NCBI RefSeq assembly: GCF_024256385.1
Contig: NZ_JAMLFW010000001.1
Location: 4,960,001 to 5,024,000 of the forward strand
Direction of reading: 5' to 3'
Source of the DNA: Anatilimnocola floriformis
GTDB lineage: Bacteria; Planctomycetota; Planctomycetia; Pirellulales; Pirellulaceae
Length of the DNA: 64,000 nt
Shown: positions 25,408 through 34,927 of the stretch, piece by piece
Layout of the letters: every line of letters begins with the position of its first letter
Position numbering within the stretch: the stretch's first letter is position 1
Notes under the pieces: model-generated
What the model was told of the DNA's origin: nothing
Database searches by the model: none
The model's input: the letters and a program-made list of their open reading frames with translations, nothing else
Program-made: the position numbers and the translations under genes

Positions 25408-26361
25408 ATGAATTCCGGGATTGCAACACGGCGTATTACTGAAATGCCAGTAGCCGTCATCGACTTCGAAACCACAGGCCTGACTCCAGGATTTGACCGA
25501 GTCGTAGAAGTGGCCGTCGTGCGAATTGATCCAGGCAAATCGCCGCGATTAGTGTTCGATACTCTTATCAATCCTTGTCGCCCAATGGCTGCGACAGAAG
25601 TTCATGGGATTAGCGATGCCGATGTCGCATCGGCTCCCAAGTTCAAAGACATTGCCGGAGAACTGCTGACCGCCACGCAAGGCTGCATCCTTGCTGCCTA
25701 TAACGTTTATTTCGATATCAGGTTTCTCAACTATGAGTTAGCCAATGCGGGGGTGATGCACCAGCCGCCCCATTTTTGCTTGATGTACCTGCGGACGATG
25801 CTTGGCTTGGGAACACGCTGCAAACTCGAAGACGCCTGCCGGTTCCATTCTGTCGAATTTGCTTCGAGCCACTTTGCCTCGCAAGACGCACTGGCCGCGA
25901 GTCAGTTGTATGCCTGCTATTTGTCCGAGATTCAGCGTCAAGGCGTGGCCACCTTTGCCGACCTCGCAAATCTAAGGACTTACAAATTCAACAGCAGCTT
26001 TGGTTGCAGCCCGTTCCCAGATCCGACCACTTTCGGATTGCGTCGATTCGACAAATTAGTGTCGCGCGCGGGCGTCGCTGCTCCTGTCGATCCCACCCGC
26101 CAGGCGATTGCTGCTTACTGGGATGCCCTGAAGACCGTGCTCGCCGATTTGGAAATCACGGAGGAAGAACTTGAGTATGTCGCTGCAGAGCGCGCTCGTG
26201 GCGGACTACAGGAAGAACAAATTCGCGTGATTCATGCACGGGCCTTTGTCAGTGTCCTCTCGCAATTTGCCGCCGACCGGTGGATCGACGATCGCGAGTC
26301 ACGCAAGCTCAAGAGACTGAATGCGTGCCTCGCAAAACTGGGTTGGGCACCGGGTATGTAA
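25408..26361 (+). CDS. DEDDh 3'-5' exonuclease (DnaQ-like) with C-terminal helical domain
   Basis: 317 residues; ATG 25408 has AAGGAA 9 nt upstream. Exonuclease motifs: ExoI AVIDFETTGLTPG (near 16-28), ExoII AYNVYFDIRFL (Asp near 104), ExoIII SHFASQDALAA with His and Asp of the DEDDh type. The fold resembles the proofreading epsilon subunit and PolC exonuclease, so it removes 3' nucleotides from DNA or RNA. Residues from about 230 (AIAAYWDALKTVLADLEITEEELEYVAAERA ... WIDDRESRKLKRL) look like a TerB-like helical domain; that part is less certain. Confidence 0.87.
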   Translation: MNSGIATRRITEMPVAVIDFETTGLTPGFDRVVEVAVVRIDPGKSPRLVFDTLINPCRPMAATEVHGISDADVASAPKFKDIAGELLTATQGCILAAYNVYFDIRFLNYELANAGVMHQPPHFCLMYLRTMLGLGTRCKLEDACRFHSVEFASSHFASQDALAASQLYACYLSEIQRQGVATFADLANLRTYKFNSSFGCSPFPDPTTFGLRRFDKLVSRAGVAAPVDPTRQAIAAYWDALKTVLADLEITEEELEYVAAERARGGLQEEQIRVIHARAFVSVLSQFAADRWIDDRESRKLKRLNACLAKLGWAPGM

Positions 26362-26556
26362 TCCACAAAAGCAGTTCGGCTGCTTCGAAGGCTCTCACTC
26401 TGTTTCTGATATGGATCGGAAGAGCAGTCAGTCTCAATCAACGGCAAGGAAACCAAAGTGTTGCCAAGATTTTGACAACAACGACGAGTACACGATACGA
26501 TTAGTAAATCATCATCGATGCGATGGTGGAGTTCAGTGGCCGTACAGGAGAGACGG

Positions 26557-26850
26557 ATGAAGCGAAAGTGCGGAGATTTATTTGCAACTGGAATAGGGTG
26601 CATTGCGTTGATCTTCTCTGGCTGCGATTCCGGTGACCCGAATTTTGACAAGAGGGTCGGTCAAGCAGAGGTTATCGGCGGAAGATCTGCTCAAACAGCC
26701 GGTGGAGGTTTGATGTCTGCACCAGAACCGCGGGTAAAGATTCTGGGGGGTGGTCTTGTCACAGGAGGAGTGGTCCTGGAAGAGGACGGCAAGGCAAGAA
26801 TTGAACGGGCAGAGGCTCGACTCTCAGAAAACGCTAAATCTGCCGACTAA
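26557..26850 (+). CDS. Small hypothetical lipoprotein
   Basis: 97 residues from ATG 26557, with AGGAGAG 7-9 nt upstream; the open frame to 26518 lacks such a site. Signal region MKRKCGDLFATGIGCIALIFSGC ends in a lipobox FSGC. The mature part is short, with Gly-rich KILGGGLVTGGVVLEEDGKARIERAEARL. No family recognised. A Rho-independent terminator follows at 26888. Confidence 0.7.
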   Translation: MKRKCGDLFATGIGCIALIFSGCDSGDPNFDKRVGQAEVIGGRSAQTAGGGLMSAPEPRVKILGGGLVTGGVVLEEDGKARIERAEARLSENAKSAD

Positions 26851-26887
26851 ATGTTGATCGCAAAGATATTTCGCAACAATAAATGTG

Positions 26888-26918
26888 CACTCCGAACGTT
26901 CCGTTCGGAGTGTTTTTT
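26888..26918 (+). terminator. Rho-independent terminator
   Basis: Arms CACTCCGAAC (26888-26897) and GTTCGGAGTG (26903-26912), loop of 5 nt, then TTTTTT. It ends the small lipoprotein transcript and lies just before the stop of the convergent clpB gene. Confidence 0.92.
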
Positions 26919-26937
26919 GAAAAAATGAACTCACCAG

Positions 26938-29589
26938 TTACTTAATTCCCTCAAACACAAACTCATCACCGCTGTAGTCGATCTTCACACCTGTCTTCGG
27001 CGAGACCGATCCACGGAGGATTTCGCTGGCGAGCGGATTTTGGATCCGCTGTTGGATCACGCGCTTCAGGGGGCGCGCTCCGTAGAGCGGGTCGTAACCT
27101 TCGTCGGCAAGTTCCAGTTTCGCAGCCGGAGTGATTTCCAGATCGATCTCTTGCGCGGCGAGTTGCTTGCGCAGCCGGCCGAGTTGGATTTCGACGATCT
27201 TGCCGAGGTCTTCGCGCTGGAGCGGATGGAAGACGATCGTCTCGTCGATCCGGTTGAGAAACTCCGGCGCAAACTTGGCTTGCAGGGCCTCTTTCACGCC
27301 TTCCTTCATCTCTTCCAAGCTGCCGTTTTCGCGGGCGATTTCTTGGATCAGTTGGCTGCCGATGTTGCTGGTCATCACGATGATCGTGTTCGTGAAGTCC
27401 ACGACATTTCCTTGACCGTCGGTCAGACGGCCGTCGTCGAGAACCTGCAGTAGCACGTTGAACACATCGCGATGCGCTTTCTCGATTTCGTCGAGCAGCA
27501 CGACCGAGTACGGACGGCGGCGGACCATTTCGGTGAGCTTGCCACCTTCTTCGTAACCGACGTAGCCGGGTGGAGCGCCGATGAGGCGGCTCACGTTGTG
27601 TTTCTCGGTGAATTCGCTCATGTCGATACGGACCATCGCGTGTTCATCGTCGAACATCACTTCGGCGAGGGCTTTGCAGAGTTCCGTTTTGCCGACGCCA
27701 GTCGGGCCGAGGAAAATGAAGGAGCCGATGGGGCGGTTCGGATCCTGCAGACCGCTGCGGCTGCGGCGAACAGCATTCGACACGGCGACAACGGCTTCGT
27801 CCTGGCCGATGACGCGCTGATGGAGACGCTCTTCCATGACGAGGAGTTTTGCCCGCTCGGTTTCGAGCATGCGAGTCACGGGAATGCCGGTCCAGGCGCT
27901 CACGACCTCGGCGATTTCGTCTTCGGTCACTTCGCGACGGAGCAGGCGACGCTCGGATTTTTTTGCAGCTTGCTTGTCGCCGGCGGCGTCTTCTTTCTCA
28001 TCCGACGCTTCAACTTGCTTGCGCAGCGTATCGCGCTGCTTGTGCAATTGCATCAGTTTTTGGAAATCGCTTTCGCTCGGGACAACGCCCGCCGATTGCT
28101 TTTGATTGATGGCCGATTCGAGTTGCGAGTACTCCAGCTGAGCCTTCTCAAGATCCTTGCGCACGCTCTGCACGTCGCTGACACTGAGCTTCTCGGCTTC
28201 CCACTGTTCGCGCAAGCTGGCGAGTTTCCGTTTGACTTCGGTCAGTTCGGCTTCTACTTCGGCTTTTTGCTCGAGGGCCGATTCTTCGCTCTCTTCGGCG
28301 AGTTGGCGCAGGGCGAGTTCCAGCTGCCGTTGGCGGCGCTGCACTTCGTCGATTTCGCTCGGCACGCTGTCGAGTTCGATGGCCAGCTTGCTGGCGGCTT
28401 CGTCGACCAGGTCGATGGCTTTGTCGGGCAGGAAACGCTCGGTGATGTAGCGACCCGAGAGCTTCGCCGCGGCGACAAGCGCGCTGTCTTTTATCTTCAC
28501 GCCGTGATGCGCTTCGTAGCGCGGTTTCAGGCCGCGCAAGATACCGATCGTGTCTTCGACGGACGGTTCGCCGATGTAAACCGGCTGAAAACGTCGTTCG
28601 AGGGCCGCGTCTTTTTCGACGTGCTTGCGATATTCATCAAGTGTCGTCGCACCGATGCAGCGGAGTTCGCCGCGGGCCAGCGCGGGCTTCAAGAGATTGG
28701 CAGCGTCGGCGGCCCCTTCGGCAGCACCAGCGCCGATGACGGTGTGGAGTTCATCGATGAACAGAATCACTTGGCCGTTGCTCTCCTGCACTTCGCGGAG
28801 GACGGCTTTCAGGCGATCTTCGAATTCGCCGCGATACTTCGCGCCAGCGATGAGTTGGCCTAGATCGAGCGCGATGACACGACGATTCTTCAAGCTCTGC
28901 GGCACGTCGCCTTGCACGATCCGCTGCGCGAGACCTTCGGCGATGGCGGTTTTGCCGACGCCGGGCTCGCCGATGAGGACGGGATTGTTCTTACTGCGGC
29001 GCGAGAGGACCTGCACCACGCGGCGGATCTCGTTGTCGCGGCCGATGACGGGATCGAGCTTGCCACCACGGGCCTTTTCGACGAGGTCGATGCCGTACTT
29101 TTTGAGAGCTTGAAATTTGTCTTCCGGATTTTGATCGACGACGCGCGAGCTGCCACGAACGCTCTTCAGCGCGTTCAGAATATCGTCGTCGCGCACGCCG
29201 TTCACTTGCAGCAGATTCTTCGCAGTACCGCCGTGCTTCGTCAGCGAGAGGAGCAGATGCTCGGTCGAGACGAACTCATCCTTCAGCTGTTCCGCTTCCT
29301 TGGCCGAGCCTTCGAGCACTTGTGAGAGCGCGCGATTAGGATTCGGCTGCGAACCGCCGCTCGACTTCGGCAGTCGGTTCAGTTCGCCGGCTACTTGTTG
29401 CGAAAGCTGCGGCAAGCGAACGCCGATTTTTTCGAGCACGGGCGCAACGAGCCCCTCTTTCTCGTCCAGCAACGTGCTGAGCAAGTGGAGCGGGTCGATT
29501 TCGGGATTGCCGCGCTCACCGGCCAGATTCTGGGCGGCGGAAACGGCTTCTTGAGCTTTGATCGTAAGTTTGTCGAAACGGAAAGGCAT
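26938..29589 (-). CDS. clpB: ClpB disaggregase (HSP100)
   Basis: 883 residues. Clp N domain ([30 protein letters not shown]), NBD1 with Walker [15 protein letters not shown] and Walker [15 protein letters not shown], the long coiled-coil middle domain (about 410-540) that separates ClpB from ClpA/C, and NBD2 with Walker [15 protein letters not shown] and Walker [12 protein letters not shown]. No ClpP-docking IGF loop is apparent. With DnaK it pulls proteins out of aggregates. The leader has a pyrimidine-rich stretch and no clear Shine-Dalgarno. No CIRCE palindrome was seen upstream. Confidence 0.97.
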   Translation of the reverse strand: MPFRFDKLTIKAQEAVSAAQNLAGERGNPEIDPLHLLSTLLDEKEGLVAPVLEKIGVRLPQLSQQVAGELNRLPKSSGGSQPNPNRALSQVLEGSAKEAEQLKDEFVSTEHLLLSLTKHGGTAKNLLQVNGVRDDDILNALKSVRGSSRVVDQNPEDKFQALKKYGIDLVEKARGGKLDPVIGRDNEIRRVVQVLSRRSKNNPVLIGEPGVGKTAIAEGLAQRIVQGDVPQSLKNRRVIALDLGQLIAGAKYRGEFEDRLKAVLREVQESNGQVILFIDELHTVIGAGAAEGAADAANLLKPALARGELRCIGATTLDEYRKHVEKDAALERRFQPVYIGEPSVEDTIGILRGLKPRYEAHHGVKIKDSALVAAAKLSGRYITERFLPDKAIDLVDEAASKLAIELDSVPSEIDEVQRRQRQLELALRQLAEESEESALEQKAEVEAELTEVKRKLASLREQWEAEKLSVSDVQSVRKDLEKAQLEYSQLESAINQKQSAGVVPSESDFQKLMQLHKQRDTLRKQVEASDEKEDAAGDKQAAKKSERRLLRREVTEDEIAEVVSAWTGIPVTRMLETERAKLLVMEERLHQRVIGQDEAVVAVSNAVRRSRSGLQDPNRPIGSFIFLGPTGVGKTELCKALAEVMFDDEHAMVRIDMSEFTEKHNVSRLIGAPPGYVGYEEGGKLTEMVRRRPYSVVLLDEIEKAHRDVFNVLLQVLDDGRLTDGQGNVVDFTNTIIVMTSNIGSQLIQEIARENGSLEEMKEGVKEALQAKFAPEFLNRIDETIVFHPLQREDLGKIVEIQLGRLRKQLAAQEIDLEITPAAKLELADEGYDPLYGARPLKRVIQQRIQNPLASEILRGSVSPKTGVKIDYSGDEFVFEGIK

Positions 29590-29848
29590 AGAAGAGAGGT
29601 TGAAGAGAGAAAGAGTTGAAGGGCTGCAGCGAACAGAATGACAGATTCCGTGCGCCGAGGTCTAGATAAGCAAACACCGTTCCAATTGGTGGGAGCGCCG
29701 CCAAACACACACGATCGATTCGCCAGGGATTCAAAATGGGGCTCGAATCACGAACGCCACCCAAATGAGCTAGTCTCCGACTTGCGTCGCATCTGCCGAT
29801 CCACGCTACAATGCCAGCAGCCTCGCACCTCACACCAGAGGACATTCC

Positions 29849-30316
29849 TTGCTCGCCCGCCTGTTCCTTTTCTGCGTGATTTTTCCCCTGGTCGAGCTGA
29901 CGCTTCTCCTGCTGCTCGGGAAGTACACGAGCGTCACTACCGTAGTGTTATTTGTTGTGATCACGGGTTTGCTCGGCACGGTCATGCTTCGGTGGCAAGG
30001 ATTGGCGGCCTTGCGCAAGATTCAAGATGACCTGCGTAATCGCCGCATGCCGACCGATTCGCTCATGGATGGTGCGCTGGTTGTGTTGGCGTCGGTACTA
30101 CTAATCTTGCCCGGGGTGCTAACCGATGTGGTGGGCATCACGTTGTTGATCCCGCCGTTGCGGCCTCGGTATCGGCGATTTGTCGTTTGGTATTTTCAAG
30201 CCCGCGTGGTCAGCAAATTCACGCAGCAAGGCGCACCACCCAACAGCGGCCGAACGGAAGTCATCGATTCGTACATCGTCGATAACATTCCTGGCAAAAG
30301 CGATTCGGCCGATTGA
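29849..30316 (+). CDS. fxsA: FxsA-family membrane protein
   Basis: 155 residues from a TTG at 29849 with AGAGGA 7 nt upstream. Matches the FxsA layout: FLFCVIFPLVELTLLLLLGKYTSVTTVVLFVVITGLLGTVMLRWQG, then LMDGALVVLASVLLILPGVLTDVVGITLLIPPLRP. E. coli FxsA relieves exclusion of phage T7 by F plasmid; the cellular role is unknown. The last 35 residues are soluble. Single-gene unit. Confidence 0.9.
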   Translation: MLARLFLFCVIFPLVELTLLLLLGKYTSVTTVVLFVVITGLLGTVMLRWQGLAALRKIQDDLRNRRMPTDSLMDGALVVLASVLLILPGVLTDVVGITLLIPPLRPRYRRFVVWYFQARVVSKFTQQGAPPNSGRTEVIDSYIVDNIPGKSDSAD

Positions 30317-30629
30317 TCCGCTGCGGCAAGCTATGCGACTGGCGATTTTTTGAATGAGCTCAAAAAATAATCCAATCCTGCGTTTGCCGTAAAATCAGCC
30401 TTACCGGCAGATCGTCCGCCGTAAGGCCCCTGTTCGCGGTGGCTAAAGGTGACAATTAATGCCGGACTCTTGACAAGGGGGCCATTGCGCCGATAAGACC
30501 CACCTATATGCGCGGCCGCTGCCACTGGCCCGCCTGCATTGAATGCCGCGGTCCTCTCCTGTGATCCGCGGGCAGTCGGAAGCTGGATTTCGGTAGCTGT
30601 ATTCCGTGACGGTGGAGAAGGAACCCTCA
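30317..30629. other. 313-nt region between fxsA and glgP with a promoter and inverted repeats
   Basis: Contains an AT-rich inverted repeat, ATTTTTTGA / TCAAAAAAT (30345-30368), a GC hairpin GCCTTAC / GTAAGGC (30398-30427), and the glgP promoter candidate at 30470-30497. No protein gene. Confidence 0.55.
30470..30497 (+). promoter_or_regulatory. Sigma-70-like promoter of glgP
   Basis: TTGACA (30470-30475), 16-nt spacer, GATAAG (30492-30497). Predicted start near 30504, giving a leader of about 125 nt before the glgP ATG. Confidence 0.5.
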
Positions 30630-32825
30630 ATGTCAACGATCGAGTCGGCGGCTCTCTCGGAATCTACACAAATGGCCGGCGAATTATCGGCTGCAGCAAT
30701 TTATGACAAGTGCTGGGCCCTCGCCAAAAACTTGTGGTGGACCTGGCACCCCGAAGTCATCAGCATCTTTCGCGATCTCGATCCCATCCGCTGGCGGCAG
30801 CTCGATCACAACCCGATCGCGCTGCTCCGCGAATTCAACGCCGAACGCCTCGCCAGTCGTGCGGCCGAAATGGTTCTCTACAGCCGAATCAATTACGCGC
30901 ATCGCCGGCTGAAGGAATACATGGCCAATACCAAGACCTGGGCGGCCACGCACGCTGGCGTGCTGGGCGGCAACCCGGTTGCGTATTTCTCGGCAGAGTT
31001 CGGTCTGCACGAATCGATTCCGATTTACTCGGGCGGCCTCGGGGTGCTCTCGGGCGATCACGTCAAAAGCGCGAGCGGCCTCGGTGTGAACCTGGTGGCC
31101 ATCGGCTTGTTCTACGATCAGGGTTACTTCAAGCAACAGCTCGACGACACCGGTTTCCAGCGCGAAGAATATCTCGACACTAAGGTCGAGAACATGCCGA
31201 TCGAACCGGCCCTCTCGCCCGAAGGCAAGCCGATCACTGTTCGGGTCGATACCCGCGGCGGCGCACTGTTTGCCAAGGTGTGGATGATGCAAGTCGGCCG
31301 CGTGCGGTTGTACTTGCTCGATTGCGACGTCGATGGCAACAGCCCTGAAGATCGCGAGCTAACCAGCCGTTTGTACGGCGGTGACGAACGAACCCGCATT
31401 CGCCAGGAACTCGTGCTGGGCGTTGGCGGCGTGAAGGCGCTGCGAGCCCTTGGTATTCATCCGGGTGTTTATCACTTGAACGAAGGTCACAGCGGCTTCG
31501 GCCCGCTCGAAGTCATTCGGGAACGGATGCATGACGACGGCTTGCCGTTTGACGAAGCGCTCCGCGAAGTCGCTCGCCAGACCTGTTTCACCACGCACAC
31601 GCCGGTTCCGGCCGGTCACGATCGCTTCCCTGGTGAACTCGTCGAAGAGCACTTGGGACCGCTGCGTGACTCGCTGGGCATCAGCTATGACCAATTCATG
31701 GGGCTCGGCCGCGTCGAACCGCAGAACACGCAAGAACCGTTCTGCATGACGGTCATCGGCTTGAAGCTCTCGCGCAAAGCCAACGCGGTGAGCCAATTGC
31801 ACGGCCACATCAGCCGCCGCATGTGGGCGCAGCTCTGGCCATGGCGCGTCGAGGAAGAAATTCCGATCGGCCACATCACCAACGGCGTGCATATTCCCAC
31901 GTGGCTCGCATCGCAGATGATGCAGCTGTACGACCGGCACTTCGTCGCCCAATGGATTTACCGGATGGGTGAGCCCGAAGTGTGGCAAGCGATTCACAAC
32001 GTCGATCCAGGCGAACTGTGGGAAACGCACAACGCGCTGAAGAATCTCCTCCTCGCGTTCGTTCGCCGTCGCGTCAGCCGGCAATGCCGTCGCCGCGGCG
32101 AGAGCGACGAGACGATTGAAAATGCTCGCAATGTCCTCGACCCGAATGTCCTCACCATTGGCTTCGGTCGCCGCTTTGCCACTTACAAGCGGGCCACGTT
32201 GCTGCTGAGCGATCCTGATCGTTTGGCCGCGCTGGTGAACGACAAGGAACGGCCCGTTCAATTCGTCTATGCCGGCAAGGCACACCCGAAAGATGAACCT
32301 GGCAAGGGCTTCATCAAGACGATTGCCAATCTGCGCCACGATCCGCGGTTCGCGGGCAAAATTGTCTACGTCGAAGACTACGACATGAACGTCTGCCGTC
32401 ACATGATTCAGGGGGTCGACGTGTGGTTGAACAACCCGCGCCGGCCTCTCGAAGCGTCGGGCACGTCTGGTCAGAAGACCGTGCTCAACGGCGGTTTGAA
32501 CCTGTCGATTCTCGACGGTTGGTGGGCCGAAGCTTACGACGGTGCGAACGGCTTTGCGATCGGCCATGGCAAGAGCCATCACGATGACAAGTCTACTGAT
32601 CGCCGCGACGCCGATTTCCTCTTCCAAGCCATCGAAGATGAAGTGGTGCCGATGTATTACGACCGCGACGTCGACGGTCTACCGCGGCAATGGATCAAGC
32701 GAATGATGAACAGCATCAGCACGCTGGCCTGGCGGTTCTCGGCTCACCGTATGGTGATGGACTACGCGAAGTACTGCTACGTGCCCTCGGCAGGTGGCTT
32801 GAGCTGCGATATGACGTCGAAGTAG
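30630..32825 (+). CDS. glgP: Alpha-glucan (glycogen) phosphorylase, GT35 short form
   Basis: 731 residues from ATG 30630, preceded by GGAGAAGGA. The opening LAKNLWWTWHPEVISIFRDLDP is that of the short alpha-glucan phosphorylases. AYFSAEFGLHESIPIYSGGLGVLSGDHVKSASGLGVNLV is strongly conserved. HLNEGHSGF and FTTHTPVPAGHDRF mark the active site, FGRRFATYKRA the phosphate site, and the PLP lysine is in SGTSGQKTVLNGGLNLSILDGWWAE. It splits alpha-1,4-glucans with phosphate to glucose-1-phosphate. No other glycogen gene is adjacent. A terminator follows. Confidence 0.94.
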   Translation: MSTIESAALSESTQMAGELSAAAIYDKCWALAKNLWWTWHPEVISIFRDLDPIRWRQLDHNPIALLREFNAERLASRAAEMVLYSRINYAHRRLKEYMANTKTWAATHAGVLGGNPVAYFSAEFGLHESIPIYSGGLGVLSGDHVKSASGLGVNLVAIGLFYDQGYFKQQLDDTGFQREEYLDTKVENMPIEPALSPEGKPITVRVDTRGGALFAKVWMMQVGRVRLYLLDCDVDGNSPEDRELTSRLYGGDERTRIRQELVLGVGGVKALRALGIHPGVYHLNEGHSGFGPLEVIRERMHDDGLPFDEALREVARQTCFTTHTPVPAGHDRFPGELVEEHLGPLRDSLGISYDQFMGLGRVEPQNTQEPFCMTVIGLKLSRKANAVSQLHGHISRRMWAQLWPWRVEEEIPIGHITNGVHIPTWLASQMMQLYDRHFVAQWIYRMGEPEVWQAIHNVDPGELWETHNALKNLLLAFVRRRVSRQCRRRGESDETIENARNVLDPNVLTIGFGRRFATYKRATLLLSDPDRLAALVNDKERPVQFVYAGKAHPKDEPGKGFIKTIANLRHDPRFAGKIVYVEDYDMNVCRHMIQGVDVWLNNPRRPLEASGTSGQKTVLNGGLNLSILDGWWAEAYDGANGFAIGHGKSHHDDKSTDRRDADFLFQAIEDEVVPMYYDRDVDGLPRQWIKRMMNSISTLAWRFSAHRMVMDYAKYCYVPSAGGLSCDMTSK

Positions 32826-32853
32826 TTCGACCGCAGCGAATGAGACATTCAGA

Positions 32854-32886
32854 AGCCGTAGCGTCTACCGATGCTACGGCTTTTTT
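32854..32886 (+). terminator. Rho-independent terminator of glgP
   Basis: Arms AGCCGTAGC (32854-32862) and GCTACGGCT (32873-32881), 10-nt loop, followed by TTTTT. Confidence 0.92.
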
Positions 32887-32898
32887 CTTTCTTGACGG

Positions 32899-33645
32899 CT
32901 ATTTCTTCGCAGCCCACTCCACGCTGCGGTGAACCATCGCTTCTTGATCCTTGGTCAGTTCCGGATGAGGGCTGAAGCAGAGGACGCGCCCCATGCCGAA
33001 GTCAGCGGCAGCGATCGCGGTGGTGCCCACCATCACACCCGTCGGAGCGCCATTCTTGGCGACCTCCGTTTCGAATTTCGCCAACTCGCGATACTCCGGC
33101 AAGCCATCCTTGCCCGCTTGCGCGAGCAGAGGCCCCTGGTGGTAATGGAGGATCAAGCGGTCGGTGGGAACACCGAGCAGGTACTTGCTCCCTTCATCAA
33201 ACGAAAGCTCCAGGTCGGCCACGCCGCGGGCCCAGTGCCGACGATCGATCACCTTGGCATTCAGAATGTGCAGCGACCAGTCGTAATCGTTCGTAGCCAG
33301 ATAAGCCCCGGCACAAATGCCGATGTAGCCGCCGCCGCCGCGAACGAACTTCCGAATCTCCTCACGGCCCTCCTCGCCCAGCGTCGCGCCTTGCGTATTG
33401 CTGCTGCCGCCGGGAAGCATCACGACAAGATGATCGGCGAGCTTTCCAGCACGAATGTCTTCGGCTTTCAAGCGAGTCACCTCAAAGCGATCGCTCTTGC
33501 CGAGCGCGGTGATCAACTTTTCCTTGCTCGACGTCGCGCCGAGGTCGTCGTAAACGGCGACTGCAATCTTCGGCTCTTCGGCCCGCACCAGCGAACCAGT
33601 GAGCACCAAGCCAATAACCAGCCAATTCCAAATCGAACGCAACAT
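32899..33645 (-). CDS. Secreted class I glutamine-amidotransferase-like (BPL_N-type) protein
   Basis: 248 residues from ATG 33645, opening a signal peptide (WNWLVIGLVLTGSLVRA). The mature part resembles the BPL_N / GATase1-like fold: IAVAVYDDLGATS, LVVMLPGGSSNTQGATLGEEG, the nucleophile elbow GGYIGICAGAYLA, and late FGMGRVLCFSPHPEL. The amidotransferase His-Glu pair is not obvious, so it may bind rather than hydrolyse a ligand. Last gene of a four-gene minus-strand group, 23 nt after the DUF2314 gene. Confidence 0.8.
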   Translation of the reverse strand: MLRSIWNWLVIGLVLTGSLVRAEEPKIAVAVYDDLGATSSKEKLITALGKSDRFEVTRLKAEDIRAGKLADHLVVMLPGGSSNTQGATLGEEGREEIRKFVRGGGGYIGICAGAYLATNDYDWSLHILNAKVIDRRHWARGVADLELSFDEGSKYLLGVPTDRLILHYHQGPLLAQAGKDGLPEYRELAKFETEVAKNGAPTGVMVGTTAIAAADFGMGRVLCFSPHPELTKDQEAMVHRSVEWAAKK

Positions 33646-33668
33646 ACTCTGTCTCTCAGCTTTCGAAT

Positions 33669-34490
33669 TTAACCGCGCGCCCCGCGTGCCATCAGCTGCG
33701 CGACGACTTTTTCCCATCCCAATACATGGGCCAATTGTAGCGGAGTTGCCCCGTGTTTGGTTTTCAAGTTGGGATCGACTCCGGCGTCGAGCAAAACTTG
33801 CACGATATCCGCATTTCCGGCCAGAGCGTGGATGTGCAAGAGGCCCCAACCCCGATCGTCGCGCCAATGCAGCATATCCGGCTTGCTCGCCAGCTCTTTT
33901 CTTAGCCCCGGCGCCATGTTCACGCTCATCGGATGCTCGTCGCCAGTGCTTGACGGCTGACTCTTGCTGCCGAACAAACTTCGAAAGAAGCCGCCCGACT
34001 TCTTATCCGTCGGCACGATCCGCACGTTCAGTGGGTCGCCGAACTCCAGGCCCCAAGCCGCGTCGTGCTGCTAGCGCTCGGCATGCCCCATCCGCGCTCG
34101 CAGCACCTGCACCGTGAATGCGCCAAAAACCTCGTTGTTGATCACGTACATCCAGTCGCTCAGGTTCTTGCCGAGGATGCTCACTTGATCGCCGGCTTGC
34201 ACCGACTTCAGCCAACTAGGTTCGTTCAGCAAGACGCCGGTGATCGTGCGACCGTCGAATGTTACTTCGTCGATCCACATGTGCTCGACGTCATCGCTGG
34301 CCGTCGTCGCCGCTGGGTTGCCATCGGCGAATGGCGCTTTCACCGCAGTCAAGCCGAGCCCCGGCACAATGCGCTGCCGTTCCCAGGTCAACTCGCGCCA
34401 GAAGTATTTGAAAGTAGCGAGCGCCTGCTGGTGCGCCTTGGCCATCTCGGGATCATCGCCACGGTGATAGAAAATCGGTGACTCAGCCAT
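33669..34490 (-). pseudogene. DUF2314-ankyrin protein split by an in-frame TAG
   Basis: From ATG 34490 the frame gives a DUF2314 (YegJ-like) domain: ATFKYFWRELTWERQRI, VEHMWIDEVTFDGRTITGVLLNEP, ILGKNLSDWMYVINNEVFGAFTVQVLRARM. It stops at TAG 34073-34071. Reading straight on in the same frame gives QHDAAWGLEFGDPLNVRIV, the normal end of DUF2314, then a linker and one or two ankyrin repeats (GWGLLHIHALAGNADIVQVLLDAGVDPN ... TKHGATPLQLAHVLG) ending at 33669. The conserved domain is thus interrupted by one codon. Causes: point mutation, sequencing error, readthrough, or restart at GTG 34025. Confidence 0.8.
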
Positions 34491-34534
34491 CGATGCACCT
34501 GATCAGATTTCTGAATATTAGGAGTATCGTAGCA

Positions 34535-34912
34535 CTACGAATCCACGTTTTTCGCGGTCAACCAAAACGAGATGATAAAAAGGCATCCCAAAATAAAATC
34601 CATGCTCCCCGCCAAGAGCATCTGCAAATGAATTCGCCCTTGCGCGAACAAGATGAACGCTGCGATGCTGAACGCCGCCTTTTCTAGAACGGCCACAGGC
34701 ATGAGCGGTCGGTAGCGCTGCGGATCGCTGCCGATGAGCCAGAATATGAATTGCCAAGCGAGCGCCACGCCGACGAACCCGTAAAAGAATTCGGGATGCG
34801 TGATCGGCGGCGGCTGATCGCGACCGATTTGCAGCTCGAGAAAATACATCGGCAACAGCACGAGCACGCCATATACGGCGGCAGAGCGGAAAACCCAACG
34901 GGCGAATGTCAT
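34535..34912 (-). CDS. Small four-helix membrane protein
   Basis: 125 residues, about four hydrophobic helices: VFRSAAVYGVLVLLPMYFLEL, PEFFYGFVGVALAWQFIFWLIG, VAVLEKAAFSIAAFILFAQG, LAGSMDFILGCLFIISFWLTA. No catalytic motif; the family is not recognised with certainty. It starts 15 nt after the SMP-30 gene and ends 44 nt before the DUF2314 gene, so it is in the same operon. Confidence 0.77.
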   Translation of the reverse strand: MTFARWVFRSAAVYGVLVLLPMYFLELQIGRDQPPPITHPEFFYGFVGVALAWQFIFWLIGSDPQRYRPLMPVAVLEKAAFSIAAFILFAQGRIHLQMLLAGSMDFILGCLFIISFWLTAKNVDS

Positions 34913-34927
34913 GGCGGGACTCGTTGT

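Noticed and set aside
27472-28863. 463-residue plus-strand frame opposite clpB
   Set aside because: Shadow of clpB, which has all AAA+ motifs.
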